From positions 1-64,000 of the forward strand of contig CAZNIS010000025.1 in assembly GCA_964573105.1 (NCBI GenBank): 64,000 nt of DNA. Reading direction: 5' to 3'. This DNA is from CAKZSB01 sp964573105 (GTDB lineage: Bacteria > Pseudomonadota > Gammaproteobacteria > Granulosicoccales > Granulosicoccaceae). Shown here piece after piece: positions 53,086 to 61,669 of the stretch (its first letter is position 1; each line of letters starts with the position of its first letter). The notes under the pieces were generated by a model. That model was not told where the DNA came from and did not search any database. It saw nothing but the letters and a program-made list of their open reading frames with translations. The position numbers and the translations under genes were made by a program.

Positions 53086-53925
53086 ATGTTACGTAAACTC
53101 ACACTGGCTGCCGCAGCGACACTGGCGGTTTCATCGGCTGCTATGGCCACCGACTTGTCTAACAAGGAGAAAGTTGTCGCGCTGCTCAACAGCATCGAGA
53201 GCGGCGATACCAGTGCCATCGCCTTCGTGAATCCTGAAAAGTACATACAACACAATCCGGCAGTCGGCGATGGGTTGGCGGGATTCGCCGAAGTACTGAA
53301 AGCGTTGCCACCCGGCAGTGCAAAGGTCGATGTCAGGCGTGTTTTCCAGGACGGTGATTTTGTTTTTACTCACGCCGATTACAATTTTTTCGGGCCGAAA
53401 GTCGGTTTTGATGTGTTCCGATTCGAGGATGGGCTGATTGTTGAGCACTGGGACAATCTGGCGCCGAAGGCCGATAAGCCCAATCCCAGCGGGCGCACGC
53501 AACTGGATGGTCCCACTGAGGTTGAAGATGCCGACAAGACACAAGCCAATAAATCACTGGTAGCAGAATTTGTAGATACAGTGCTGGTCAAAGGTCAGTT
53601 CGATCAACTGGGCAAGTACATCAGCGACACAACCTATCTGCAACACAACAGCGATATTGCTGACGGGCTTGAGGGCCTTGGCGAGGCGGTAGCTGCGATG
53701 GCCAGTCAGGGCATCGAGATGATTTATAAGACGAACCACAAAGTGCTGGGCGAGGGGAATTTCGTTCTCACGATTAGTGAGGGCAGCCTCGGCCCACAGT
53801 CGGTTTCCTTTTATGACCTGTTTCGGGTCAGCGATGGCAAGATCGTCGAGCACTGGGACGTCATTGAGCCACTGGTGCCCGTTTCAGAGGCGAAAAACAG
53901 TAACGGTAAGTTCGGCGGCTTGTAG
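53086..53925 (+). CDS. Exported protein with two SnoaL-like domains
   Basis: 279 residues with GGGGAG before ATG. Sec signal peptide (LAAAATLAVSSAAMA, cleaved about residue 21). Two homologous cystatin-like SnoaL domains: each has the pattern YxQHN then GLxGxxE and ends in VEHWDxxxP (YIQHNPAV and VEHWDNLAP; YLQHNSDI and VEHWDVIEP). SnoaL proteins act on polyketide-like substrates or as binders; here the exported double domain is of unknown function. Internal duplication is visible directly. Confidence 0.83.
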   Translation: MLRKLTLAAAATLAVSSAAMATDLSNKEKVVALLNSIESGDTSAIAFVNPEKYIQHNPAVGDGLAGFAEVLKALPPGSAKVDVRRVFQDGDFVFTHADYNFFGPKVGFDVFRFEDGLIVEHWDNLAPKADKPNPSGRTQLDGPTEVEDADKTQANKSLVAEFVDTVLVKGQFDQLGKYISDTTYLQHNSDIADGLEGLGEAVAAMASQGIEMIYKTNHKVLGEGNFVLTISEGSLGPQSVSFYDLFRVSDGKIVEHWDVIEPLVPVSEAKNSNGKFGGL

Positions 53926-53941
53926 TGCCGGCCAATCGGTT

Positions 53942-54004
53942 GGCGGGGAATAACGCGCCCCGCCGCCGGGTCCATCGGTGTTCGGGATCCGATCCCGGCG
54001 GCGG
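53942..54004. terminator. GC-rich hairpin, terminator or attenuator, with an alternative pairing
   Basis: CCGCCGCCGGG (53960-53970) pairs perfectly with CCCGGCGGCGG (53994-54004), with ATCGG/CCGAT extending the stem inside the loop; TTT follows. A competing stem GGCGGGG (53942-53948) with CCCCGCC (53958-53964) overlaps the first arm, so the two folds exclude each other. It probably terminates the SnoaL-like gene; a switch is conceivable but unproven. Confidence 0.6.
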
Positions 54005-54399
54005 TTTGCGTCCGGGTAACCGGTGTCCTTGCGGACAGTAGTCAACCGGAAACCAGGTGCGGCAATGACTGTGAATGCACAATGTCTGCGTTTTTGCTTG
54101 CAACGTGCTGCAGGTTGCCGATCGTAGAGCGGCCGACCCGGCGTGGCTTGCTGCCGCGCAAATGGCACGGGTCCTTCCTTCTCTAACGATCTGTGATCGT
54201 CAGTAACACCTGGCGTCTTTGGTTTATTCCATCGCCATGGAGAAATTTCACGCACCTGCTGTGCGATACCCATCGATCAGGCAGGCGGGGTGCGCAGAAG
54301 CTGCTGTCTGGCTGCGCTATTGCATGGTTTTTTACTGCCAACCCAGACTGCGCTGGTCCGCTATAATGCCCAAAATCATTGAACAGGCTGACCTGGCTC
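54005..54399. other. Intergenic region upstream of arsM with a long imperfect hairpin
   Basis: GATCGTAGAG (54120-54129) pairs with CTCTAACGATC (54181-54191) with one bulged A; ACCCG (54136-54140) and CGGGT (54168-54172) extend the pairing inside, so about 72 bp folds back on itself. TATAAT at 54362-54367 is a good -10 candidate for arsM, but no matching -35 is clear. No gene is supported here. Confidence 0.5.
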
Positions 54400-55476
54400 A
54401 TGCTCGACGAAGTCAAAAAGTACTACGGTCAAACACTTGAGAGCTCTGCCGATCTGCAGACCAGTGCGTGCTGCACGATCGGTAGTCCACCAGACCATCT
54501 GAAGGCGGTGCTTGCGAAAATCCATCCGGAAGTCGCATCGCGATACTACGGTTGTGGTTTGCTCGCCCCGGAGTTGCTTGACGGCTTGAGGATTCTCGAT
54601 CTTGGCAGTGGCTCGGGGCGCGATGCCTACGCGTTGTCCGCGCTGGTGGGTGCGAGTGGTTCTGTCGTTGGGGTCGATATGACTGACGAGCAGCTCGCCG
54701 TCGCCAATCAGTTCATCGATTTCCACACAGATGCCTACGGCTACACTGAAGCGAACGTCGAGTTTCTGAAAGGTTACATAGAAAAGCTGGATGAGATTGG
54801 ACTTGAAGACGGCCAGTTCGATGTCATCGTTTCCAATTGTGTGATCAATCTCTCCGAAGACAAAAACGCAGTACTTGAGCAAGCCTGCCGTCTGCTTAAA
54901 CCGGGTGGCGAAATGTACTTTTCAGATGTGTATTCGGATCGCCGCGTGCCGGCTGCGTTGACCAAAGATCCGGTGCTGTATGGAGAATGTCTGTCAGGTG
55001 CGCTCTATTGGAATGATTTCATCAATCTGGCAAAGCGCAATGGCTTCACCGATCCCCGACTGGTCACCGACCGGCCACTTGCCATCGGCAGCTCAGAGAT
55101 CGAAAAGAAGATTGGCCATATCAACTTTTACTCCGCCACCTATCGCCTGTTCAAACTCGATGGCCTCGAGCCCGCCTGCGAGGACTACGGACAGGCAGTA
55201 ATCTATAAAGGGACCATTGCAGAACATCCGATGCGGTTTGATCTCGACAAGCATCACAGCATCGAGGCCGGTAAGGTGTTTCCGGTCTGTGGCAACACCT
55301 ACAGAATGTTGTGCGAGTCGCGCTTTGCGCCACATTTCGAATTCATTGGCAGCTTCGATACGCACTACGGTATCTTCGATGGCTGTGGTGATCATGTTCC
55401 GTTTTCCCAGACAGCTGATAGCTCTGACGACACTGCCAGTGTCGGTTCGTCTGTGGCCGGTGGATCTTGCTGCTGA
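54400..55476 (+). CDS. arsM: Arsenite S-adenosylmethionine methyltransferase (ArsM-like)
   Basis: 358 residues from ATG 54400; TTG 54379 is an alternative. SAM-binding motif ILDLGSGSGRDAY with VVGVDMTDEQL. Conserved Cys are found at the positions expected for arsenite binding: C24/C25 (TSACC), C52 (YYGCG), C147 (SNCVINLS) and C197 (GECLSGALY); the 50-residue interval between the last two equals the one I recall between Cys174 and Cys224 of the studied algal enzyme. The C-terminus ends in SCC. The enzyme would methylate trivalent arsenic for detoxification. No arsR, arsB or arsC is adjacent. Confidence 0.88.
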   Translation: MLDEVKKYYGQTLESSADLQTSACCTIGSPPDHLKAVLAKIHPEVASRYYGCGLLAPELLDGLRILDLGSGSGRDAYALSALVGASGSVVGVDMTDEQLAVANQFIDFHTDAYGYTEANVEFLKGYIEKLDEIGLEDGQFDVIVSNCVINLSEDKNAVLEQACRLLKPGGEMYFSDVYSDRRVPAALTKDPVLYGECLSGALYWNDFINLAKRNGFTDPRLVTDRPLAIGSSEIEKKIGHINFYSATYRLFKLDGLEPACEDYGQAVIYKGTIAEHPMRFDLDKHHSIEAGKVFPVCGNTYRMLCESRFAPHFEFIGSFDTHYGIFDGCGDHVPFSQTADSSDDTASVGSSVAGGSCC

Positions 55477-55615
55477 TCGCAGAGACTCCTTATGTGAACA
55501 GCATTCAGGGCGTGTCGGGCTAGCTGATCAGCTGTCGGATAGCGCAGCAAAAGTCGCGCATCTGTTGCCCAGGTGACGTATCCCGACAGGCAAGGCCAGT
55601 AAGCAGTAGTCGGGA
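55477..55615. other. Convergent intergenic spacer with palindrome
   Basis: A perfect 12-bp palindrome AGCTGATCAGCT lies at 55522-55533, between the convergent ends of arsM and the phosphatase gene. No U-tract accompanies it. Confidence 0.5.
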
Positions 55616-56356
55616 TTAACTGGCTTGAAGCGGTTCCGGTTCGAGCAGTGATCTTCCGTCGGCTGTCAGCAACCAGCAGCGATCACCCTCGAACACCGCC
55701 GTGGTGAGTGGTTTGCCATAGCCCGCGCCAGTGTCGATGGCGACTCGATTGCCGTAGTGTCTGGGCACCGGAACCGGCGTGTGTCCGTGCACGATCAAAA
55801 AGGGATGCTGTCGCGTGTCCTCGAGAAATTCCTGCCTTATCCAGATCAAGTCGTCGTCGAGCTGTTCGGCGATCGGCACACCCGGGCGAATACCCGCGTG
55901 GACAAACAACAAATTGTCGATCTGATGCGAGTGTTTCAGTGACTGGAGAAACGCCTGGTGGGCCATTGGTACCGCGGCTCTGGCTTGTTGATGAATCAAT
56001 GACGGGCTTGCCTCGATATCGACGCCGTAGGAGAGCAACGTCTGTCTGCCGCCCAGTCGTTCATGCAGCCAGGTGTATTCGATTCGCAGCCGTGGGTCGC
56101 GGCGAGGGGATTCCTCCAGAAACAATGAAAACATTCGATCGTGGTTGCCCAACAGGCAGATCCAGTTTTTGCCGGTTGACAAACCATCGATAAGATAATC
56201 GATGACTTCGCGACTGCGTGCGCCGCGATCGACATAGTCGCCAACGAACACCACCGTCGCATCCGAGCCGCCGTCGGACTCCACTTTTGCGACGGCGTCC
56301 TGAAGCATTTCCAGCTCACCGTGTATGTCGCCGATGGCATAGACGAGATTGTTCAT
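55616..56356 (-). CDS. Metallophosphoesterase, serine/threonine-phosphatase-like
   Basis: 246 residues from ATG 56356; further in-frame upstream sequence is unlikely to be coding. The PPP-type metal motifs are complete: AIGDIHGE, VFVGDYVDRGAR, LLGNHDRM, LFVHAGIRPG and IVHGHTPV. The AGYGKP segment is typical of the bacterial PrpA/ApaH-side branch of the superfamily. It hydrolyses phosphoesters in the cytoplasm, possibly phosphoproteins or dinucleoside polyphosphates. Convergent with arsM. Confidence 0.88.
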   Translation of the reverse strand: MNNLVYAIGDIHGELEMLQDAVAKVESDGGSDATVVFVGDYVDRGARSREVIDYLIDGLSTGKNWICLLGNHDRMFSLFLEESPRRDPRLRIEYTWLHERLGGRQTLLSYGVDIEASPSLIHQQARAAVPMAHQAFLQSLKHSHQIDNLLFVHAGIRPGVPIAEQLDDDLIWIRQEFLEDTRQHPFLIVHGHTPVPVPRHYGNRVAIDTGAGYGKPLTTAVFEGDRCWLLTADGRSLLEPEPLQAS

Positions 56357-56758
56357 GGGTCTTCGTTTGTCGCGGGTGTGCCAGTGTACAACGCTGCATG
56401 TTCGCGCTGACACTCGGAAAGTGATCACCGGGCGCTGTGCGCGCGCAACAAAGGCGCTATGGGGCGGCGGTTAGACGGGCTGGCATGACGTACTTTCATG
56501 CGAACGTTTTTCACGTTTAAACTGGCCAGCGCGCGGTCGATGACTCGACACTACCGTAGTTGTCAATAGCGTACTCATCGCTCAATTCTGGTATTTTCTT
56601 GGTTGTAATGTTACTATGATCTTCATCAAGGGAAGCACCTGGATAGTCTGGCAATTTGCATTACTGGGTACACCGCGTACCTGCTGTGCGGATCGGAGGC
56701 CGCGCATGTCTGGCGATCGGGTTGATTCAATCGTTCGCATTGGCAGGCAGCGTCTTCT
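56357..56758. other. Intergenic region upstream of the first CotH-type gene
   Basis: Divergent spacer between the phosphatase gene and the first modular protein gene. A weak -10-like TACTAT is seen near 56610 without a clear -35. No coding frame is supported. Confidence 0.4.
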
Positions 56759-59700
56759 ATGAAATTCCGTTTTTTATTGTGTGTTGTGTTGGCTGTATTG
56801 GCGTCCCCTGTGTTGTTGCTATCAACAGCATCGGCCGGGTCACTGTCGCTAAAACAGGACGAGTGGACGCACGTGTCGCCACCGCGTGATCTGCAAGGGA
56901 TCACGCTTCGCGCGCTGACGCGCAACTACCTGGATGCCGCAGAGTTTGGCAGCGGTTGGTCAGTATTCAAGTATCTCGACACCGGCGTTTATCAAAGTGC
57001 CTCACTGGATGAGCCACTGGAGCAGGGTCGTGGCTACTGGATGATCACCATGGGTGCGGATATCGAGATTCCGCTGCCTGCCAACAGCCATGTCACACCG
57101 GATCATGCGCTGGCCAGCTGTGACGGCCCGTGCTTTGGCATGGCGTTGTCGAGCGCCGAAGACAGCGTGAGCTGGAATCTTCTGGGCTATACGTATGAGT
57201 TTGGGCAATCGTTCGGGCAGGCGCGGGTGGTATCTGAAAGCGGTGCGTGTGCCAGCGGTTGTTCGCCCGTGCAGGCCGAGGCGGCCGGTCAGATGTCAGA
57301 GACGATCTATCACTACGATGGCGCGGCGTATCAGTTGCTGGACAGCAATTCGATGGTGCAACCGTGGCAGGGTTTCTGGGCGGCAAGCCCGGCACAGAGC
57401 GGCGGCAATCCTGCAGAGCTGATCTTCGACAATCCCATTCAGTCACCGCTGATCGGTTACTGGCCACTGGATGATGGCAGTGGCCTGAGTGCACACGATG
57501 CGAGCGGAGAGGACAACCCGGTCACACTGACACAGGCGTTCTGGGGGCCGGGCAGACAGCAGAGCGGGGTGTGCCTGAGTGGCACACTGGACGATGAGAT
57601 CACATCCCCCGGCGTGGCGAATCCTCAATCCTTGTCGATCGCCGCCTGGATCAAGCCCGATGCTGACATCGAGAAATGGGGCTGGATCGGGGGTTTTGGT
57701 GACAGCGCGGGATTGTATATTCGTCGCGATGGCGGCCTGGTGATGTACATCTGGGATGGCACGACGTGGCCAGACCTGAAAGTCACGCAGTCGCAACTGC
57801 AGGACAAACTGGAGCTTGGTGCCGAGGGTTTGTACGACGGTCAGTGGCATCACGTGGTGGGCAGCTACGATCCAGTCAGTGGTTTTTCAATCCACGTAGA
57901 CGGCGTGTTGATTGACAGTGCGAGTGCGGCGACCGGTTTCAACTACGGGCAGGGTGGTCAGTGGCACATCGGCTCGATGCAGGGAGAGCGCAACTTCAGC
58001 GGCTGCCTGGATGAAGTGATGGTGTATGGCAGCGTGCTGTCGACAGCAGAGATCAAAGCGCTGTCGGATCAGGAAAGTGAGTCGTCAGAGCCGGCCCTGA
58101 ACGTGGCGCCGCAGGTGTCCGTGGGTGCGGATCAGACGATCGTCTTGCCGCAGAGTGCCAGCGTGTCGCTGAGCGTGACAGACGACGGTCGACCGGCCGG
58201 TGGCCAGTTGACGGCCCAGTGGTTACAACGCAGCGGCCCGTCGGTGGCGTTGCCCGCGGTCACATTCAATAGCGCCGGCAGCGGGGTATCGGTATTCAAC
58301 TTCAGCCAGGCCGGTGTGTATGAGTTTGAACTGATCGCAAACGATAGCGACAAGCAGGGGTCTGACACCACGAGGATCACGGTCGAATCGGGAGTGGATC
58401 CGGTAGCAGGTGCGATCTGCATCAGTGAGTTTCAGGCAGCCGATCAGGACGTGATAGCTGACGAAGATGGGAACTACCCGGACTGGATCGAGTTGCACAA
58501 TCCGGGAGGCGAGGCGGTATCGCTTGCGAACTGGTGTTTGACGGATGATGCAGGGGAGCCCGATCAGTGGTGTTTCGAATCGGGGACGATAGCGGGTAAC
58601 GGTTACGTGGTGGTGTTTGCGAGTAAAGAGAATCGTCAAACACCGAACCATCACACGAACTTCAAGCTCGGCAAGGGCGGCGATTATCTGGGTTTATACA
58701 ACCCTTCGGGTGAAGAAGTGTGTGCTTTCACGCCTGCGTTTCCCCAGCAGTATGATCTGGTCTCTTACGGGTATGACGCTGAGGGCGAAGCGGCGTACTA
58801 CGGCGAACCGACGCCGGGCAGTGCAAACAACGATGGCGCGATCGTGGTGCCGCTGGAAATCGGATCCGTGTCCAATGTGACGATGGATGTCGGTGAGGTG
58901 AAGCAGATAAGCGTGCCTCTGATCGGTCAGCCAGTGGAGTCGCTGGATTTCAGTGCATCGGAACTGCCGAGCTTCGTCGAAATAGGCAGTGTTGATAACG
59001 GCGTGCTGACACTAACTGCAACGGCCGATAGTGAGGGTGTTTTCGGTGTAACAGTCGCAGCCTCTAACGAGTGGTTCGAAGACAGCACAACCTTTCTGAT
59101 AACAGTTGGCGATGTGGGTGAGCCGGGTATTCCACCGAGTTTGTGTATCACAGAGTTTATGGCGGCGGATCAGGCAATCATCATCGATGAAAATGGCGAA
59201 TATCCTGACTGGGTTGAAGTGCACAACCCGGGCGATAGCCCGTTGTCACTGAGCGGTTGGTGTCTGACCGATGATGAGGCTGATCCCACTGCCTGGTGTT
59301 TCAGCGCCGGGACGCTGGGGGCAGATGAATATCTGGTGGTATTTGCGAGCGAGGATGATGTCGATGGTCCGCCGATACACACGAACTTTAAGCTTAAAAA
59401 GGGAGGCGAGTATCTGGGTGTGTATGATCCTGACGGGCAGCCAGTGTGTGAATATGTGCCAGACTTCCCGCAGCAGTATGACAATGTGTCCTACGGACTG
59501 GATGCCAGTGGCGATGGGGCCTATTTTGGCAATCCGACACCGGGTGCCGCAAATGATCTGACATCGATTGATGTGCCATTCACGCTTGAAGATGTGGCAG
59601 ACGTTTCAATGGATGTCGACGAGGTGAGAGTCGTGCAGATTGAGGCAACCGGCGAGCAGCCATCGGCAGTCTCATTTGATGGTTCGGCGCTGCCGTCTTT

Positions 59701-61372
59701 CGCAATGCTGACAGACAATGGCAATGGAACGGCCAGCGTTCGCCTGCAGCCAGACAGTGCAGGTGAATTTGAGCTCACCGTCAGTGCGAGCTCCGGCGTA
59801 TTCAGCGATGAGGTCAGTTTTAAAGTCTCAGCGTCTGTGGCGTTAAGTTCACTCGACTCGGTAGATCAGCTGGAATTGAACTGGGATGCTAAGCCGATGC
59901 TGCTGGATGCGGCCAACGATCGTTTGTTCCTGTCGCTGGGCGAGCAATATCTCACGGCGCGCAGTCATTCTGGCGTTTTTAATTATCGACATTCCACGTC
60001 TGGTTATTCGGTTAATGTCAACGGTAGCAATGTCGCGGCCGGGGCAAATTATAGTGCCAGTGTGAAGCACGGAGATCTTCTCGATCTGGTAGTTCGCCGC
60101 AATGGCAGCATTGTGTGGACACTGGAAGTTGTCGTGACCAATCTTCCCATTCTCGAGATCTTTGCCGACGACATCAAAAATGACCCCAAGTTGCCTGGTA
60201 CTGCGCGATGGGTCGATGGCGATCGCGGTATCGATACCGGCACGGTGAATCTGGGTATTGAGTATCGTGGTGTGTCGGCTCAGGAATTCGATAAAAAGCC
60301 GTTTGGTCTGGAGTTTCGCGAGTCTGACTCGGAAGACGGTATGGATGTTCAGCTGTTGGGTTTGCGAGACGATGATGACTGGATCGCCGATGCATCGTAT
60401 CGCGATCAATCGTTTGCCCGCAATATTGTCACCCACGATCTGTATCGGGAAATGCGTCCCTTTGCCTACATCGATGACGCTGGTGAAGAGCAGGGCCAAT
60501 CGACGGTGGCCGGTGGTCTGGCCGAGGTTATTCTCAATTCAAGTTATCACGGCGTCTACGTGATGCACGAGAGAATCGATCGAAAGCTGTTGTCACTGGA
60601 AAAAATATCGGTACCTGAAGATGAGACTGGCGAACGCTGGGACCTGGTCGATTTCGATGATCCTGCTAACGGCTCGGTGATATACAAAGCCCGCAGAGAT
60701 CTGGCCGATCTCACTGCCGATTCGCTCGAGCGATATGTTCAGCGCTACCCCGATGCCGATGACATTGTGTACCTCGATGCACTTGAAGAGATCATCGCCT
60801 ACACCAACGACACTTCCGATGCCGAGTTTTCGGCGACCGTGGGCGAGGTGTTTGATCTGGATTCTCTGGTGGACTACTGGTTAATCACTCTCGCTGCAGC
60901 CAACACCGATGCGTTATTCAAAAACCACTACATGGCGCGTAATCAGGACGGAAAATGGTTTTTCGTTCCATGGGATCACGATGCCGCCTATGGCATGACC
61001 TGGCGTGGCGGTGATGACAGTGGGAGTTACGATTCGTTTCAGTTTGATGAGCTGTTTCTGCTCAAGCGCATTGGTGACAACCCGTCGATCGGTTTTTATC
61101 AGATGGCGCGAGACCGCTGGCTGGAGTTGCGCGAATCGATTATCACAGTTGAGGCAATCACGGCACGATTTACCGCCTATGCAGAGCAACTTGACCGGGC
61201 GGCTGGCAGTGCAGCCAAGAGTCCGCGTGAGCGAAATCTTGATCGCTGGCCGGAAAGTGGCAATGTAGGGGCAGGCCAGCGCGAGCTTGGTCAAACCGAC
61301 TATATTCGCAACTGGCTGGTCCGACGGATGGATTATGTTGACGCGAAATTGCGTGAGCTTGCCGGAGAGTAG
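56759..61372 (+). CDS. Large exported modular protein: LamG, Ig-like, two lamin-tail domains and CotH kinase
   Basis: 1,537 residues. Signal peptide 1-26. An N-terminal region (about 30-220) has QGRGYWM and PWQGFWAAS segments reminiscent of secreted-repeat domains. LamG-like concanavalin fold about 232-435 (LIGYWPLDD, YDGQWHHVVGSYD); Ig/PKD-like about 448-545; lamin-tail domain 1 from about 556 (ICISEFQAADQD) with an Ig-like unit; lamin-tail domain 2 from about 795 (LCITEFMAADQA) with another Ig-like unit; CotH-kinase region about 1135-1480 with NLGIEYRGVSAQEFDKKPF and LFKNHYMARNQ followed by FVPWDHDAAYG (Asp pair about 1404-1406). CotH kinases phosphorylate surface proteins in Bacillus; here the protein is exported, perhaps surface-bound. 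Residues 40-646 are encoded by a block identical to the next gene. Confidence 0.85.
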   Translation: MKFRFLLCVVLAVLASPVLLLSTASAGSLSLKQDEWTHVSPPRDLQGITLRALTRNYLDAAEFGSGWSVFKYLDTGVYQSASLDEPLEQGRGYWMITMGADIEIPLPANSHVTPDHALASCDGPCFGMALSSAEDSVSWNLLGYTYEFGQSFGQARVVSESGACASGCSPVQAEAAGQMSETIYHYDGAAYQLLDSNSMVQPWQGFWAASPAQSGGNPAELIFDNPIQSPLIGYWPLDDGSGLSAHDASGEDNPVTLTQAFWGPGRQQSGVCLSGTLDDEITSPGVANPQSLSIAAWIKPDADIEKWGWIGGFGDSAGLYIRRDGGLVMYIWDGTTWPDLKVTQSQLQDKLELGAEGLYDGQWHHVVGSYDPVSGFSIHVDGVLIDSASAATGFNYGQGGQWHIGSMQGERNFSGCLDEVMVYGSVLSTAEIKALSDQESESSEPALNVAPQVSVGADQTIVLPQSASVSLSVTDDGRPAGGQLTAQWLQRSGPSVALPAVTFNSAGSGVSVFNFSQAGVYEFELIANDSDKQGSDTTRITVESGVDPVAGAICISEFQAADQDVIADEDGNYPDWIELHNPGGEAVSLANWCLTDDAGEPDQWCFESGTIAGNGYVVVFASKENRQTPNHHTNFKLGKGGDYLGLYNPSGEEVCAFTPAFPQQYDLVSYGYDAEGEAAYYGEPTPGSANNDGAIVVPLEIGSVSNVTMDVGEVKQISVPLIGQPVESLDFSASELPSFVEIGSVDNGVLTLTATADSEGVFGVTVAASNEWFEDSTTFLITVGDVGEPGIPPSLCITEFMAADQAIIIDENGEYPDWVEVHNPGDSPLSLSGWCLTDDEADPTAWCFSAGTLGADEYLVVFASEDDVDGPPIHTNFKLKKGGEYLGVYDPDGQPVCEYVPDFPQQYDNVSYGLDASGDGAYFGNPTPGAANDLTSIDVPFTLEDVADVSMDVDEVRVVQIEATGEQPSAVSFDGSALPSFAMLTDNGNGTASVRLQPDSAGEFELTVSASSGVFSDEVSFKVSASVALSSLDSVDQLELNWDAKPMLLDAANDRLFLSLGEQYLTARSHSGVFNYRHSTSGYSVNVNGSNVAAGANYSASVKHGDLLDLVVRRNGSIVWTLEVVVTNLPILEIFADDIKNDPKLPGTARWVDGDRGIDTGTVNLGIEYRGVSAQEFDKKPFGLEFRESDSEDGMDVQLLGLRDDDDWIADASYRDQSFARNIVTHDLYREMRPFAYIDDAGEEQGQSTVAGGLAEVILNSSYHGVYVMHERIDRKLLSLEKISVPEDETGERWDLVDFDDPANGSVIYKARRDLADLTADSLERYVQRYPDADDIVYLDALEEIIAYTNDTSDAEFSATVGEVFDLDSLVDYWLITLAAANTDALFKNHYMARNQDGKWFFVPWDHDAAYGMTWRGGDDSGSYDSFQFDELFLLKRIGDNPSIGFYQMARDRWLELRESIITVEAITARFTAYAEQLDRAAGSAAKSPRERNLDRWPESGNVGAGQRELGQTDYIRNWLVRRMDYVDAKLRELAGE
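56876..58695 (+). repeat. Copy 1 of a 1,820-bp identical block
   Basis: The block is identical by eye to 61787-63606, at a constant offset of 4,911 bp. It begins inside codon 40 of both genes and ends where the first mismatch appears (A at 58696 against G at 63607). It encodes the LamG, Ig-like and most of lamin-tail domain 1. Confidence 0.9.
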
Positions 61373-61669
61373 TCTGAATTGATGCTCGTGCAATTGCACA
61401 CAGCATCGACAGGAAATTCAGCGGCTGGCAAGCGGCTGTGAATTCGCTTGTCAGCCGTTGGCAGATGTCGATGACTCGCTCTGCTGATCCGGCAGGCTTT
61501 GCCAATCGGCATCATTAGGCTAGACTCAAAAACCATGTCGGCAGGCTCATTCCGACAGGTCATAGTATCGAAACCCTGTGGTGTTAGATTGATTTGGCTG
61601 GTTTCAGGCGGCTGTGCTCATTGAACGAGCCCGGTTGTTGTCGTTCATATTGGTGGGAAGTTTTTGCGC
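61373..61669. other. Spacer between the two CotH-type genes with hairpins
   Basis: GTGCAATTGCAC (61388-61399) is a perfect 12-bp palindrome flanked by GATGC (61381-61385) and GCATC (61403-61407). CGGCTGGCAAGCG (61422-61434) pairs with CGCTTGTCAGCCG (61445-61457) with one G.U, a terminator-like stem without a U-tract. No coding frame is supported. Confidence 0.55.

Noticed and set aside
54120..54191. Integron attC site
   Set aside because: The fold-back lacks the conserved core sites and no integrase is nearby.
53884..54273. 129-codon minus-strand frame upstream of arsM
   Set aside because: Lies across GC-rich hairpins and has the text of known spurious intergenic translations.
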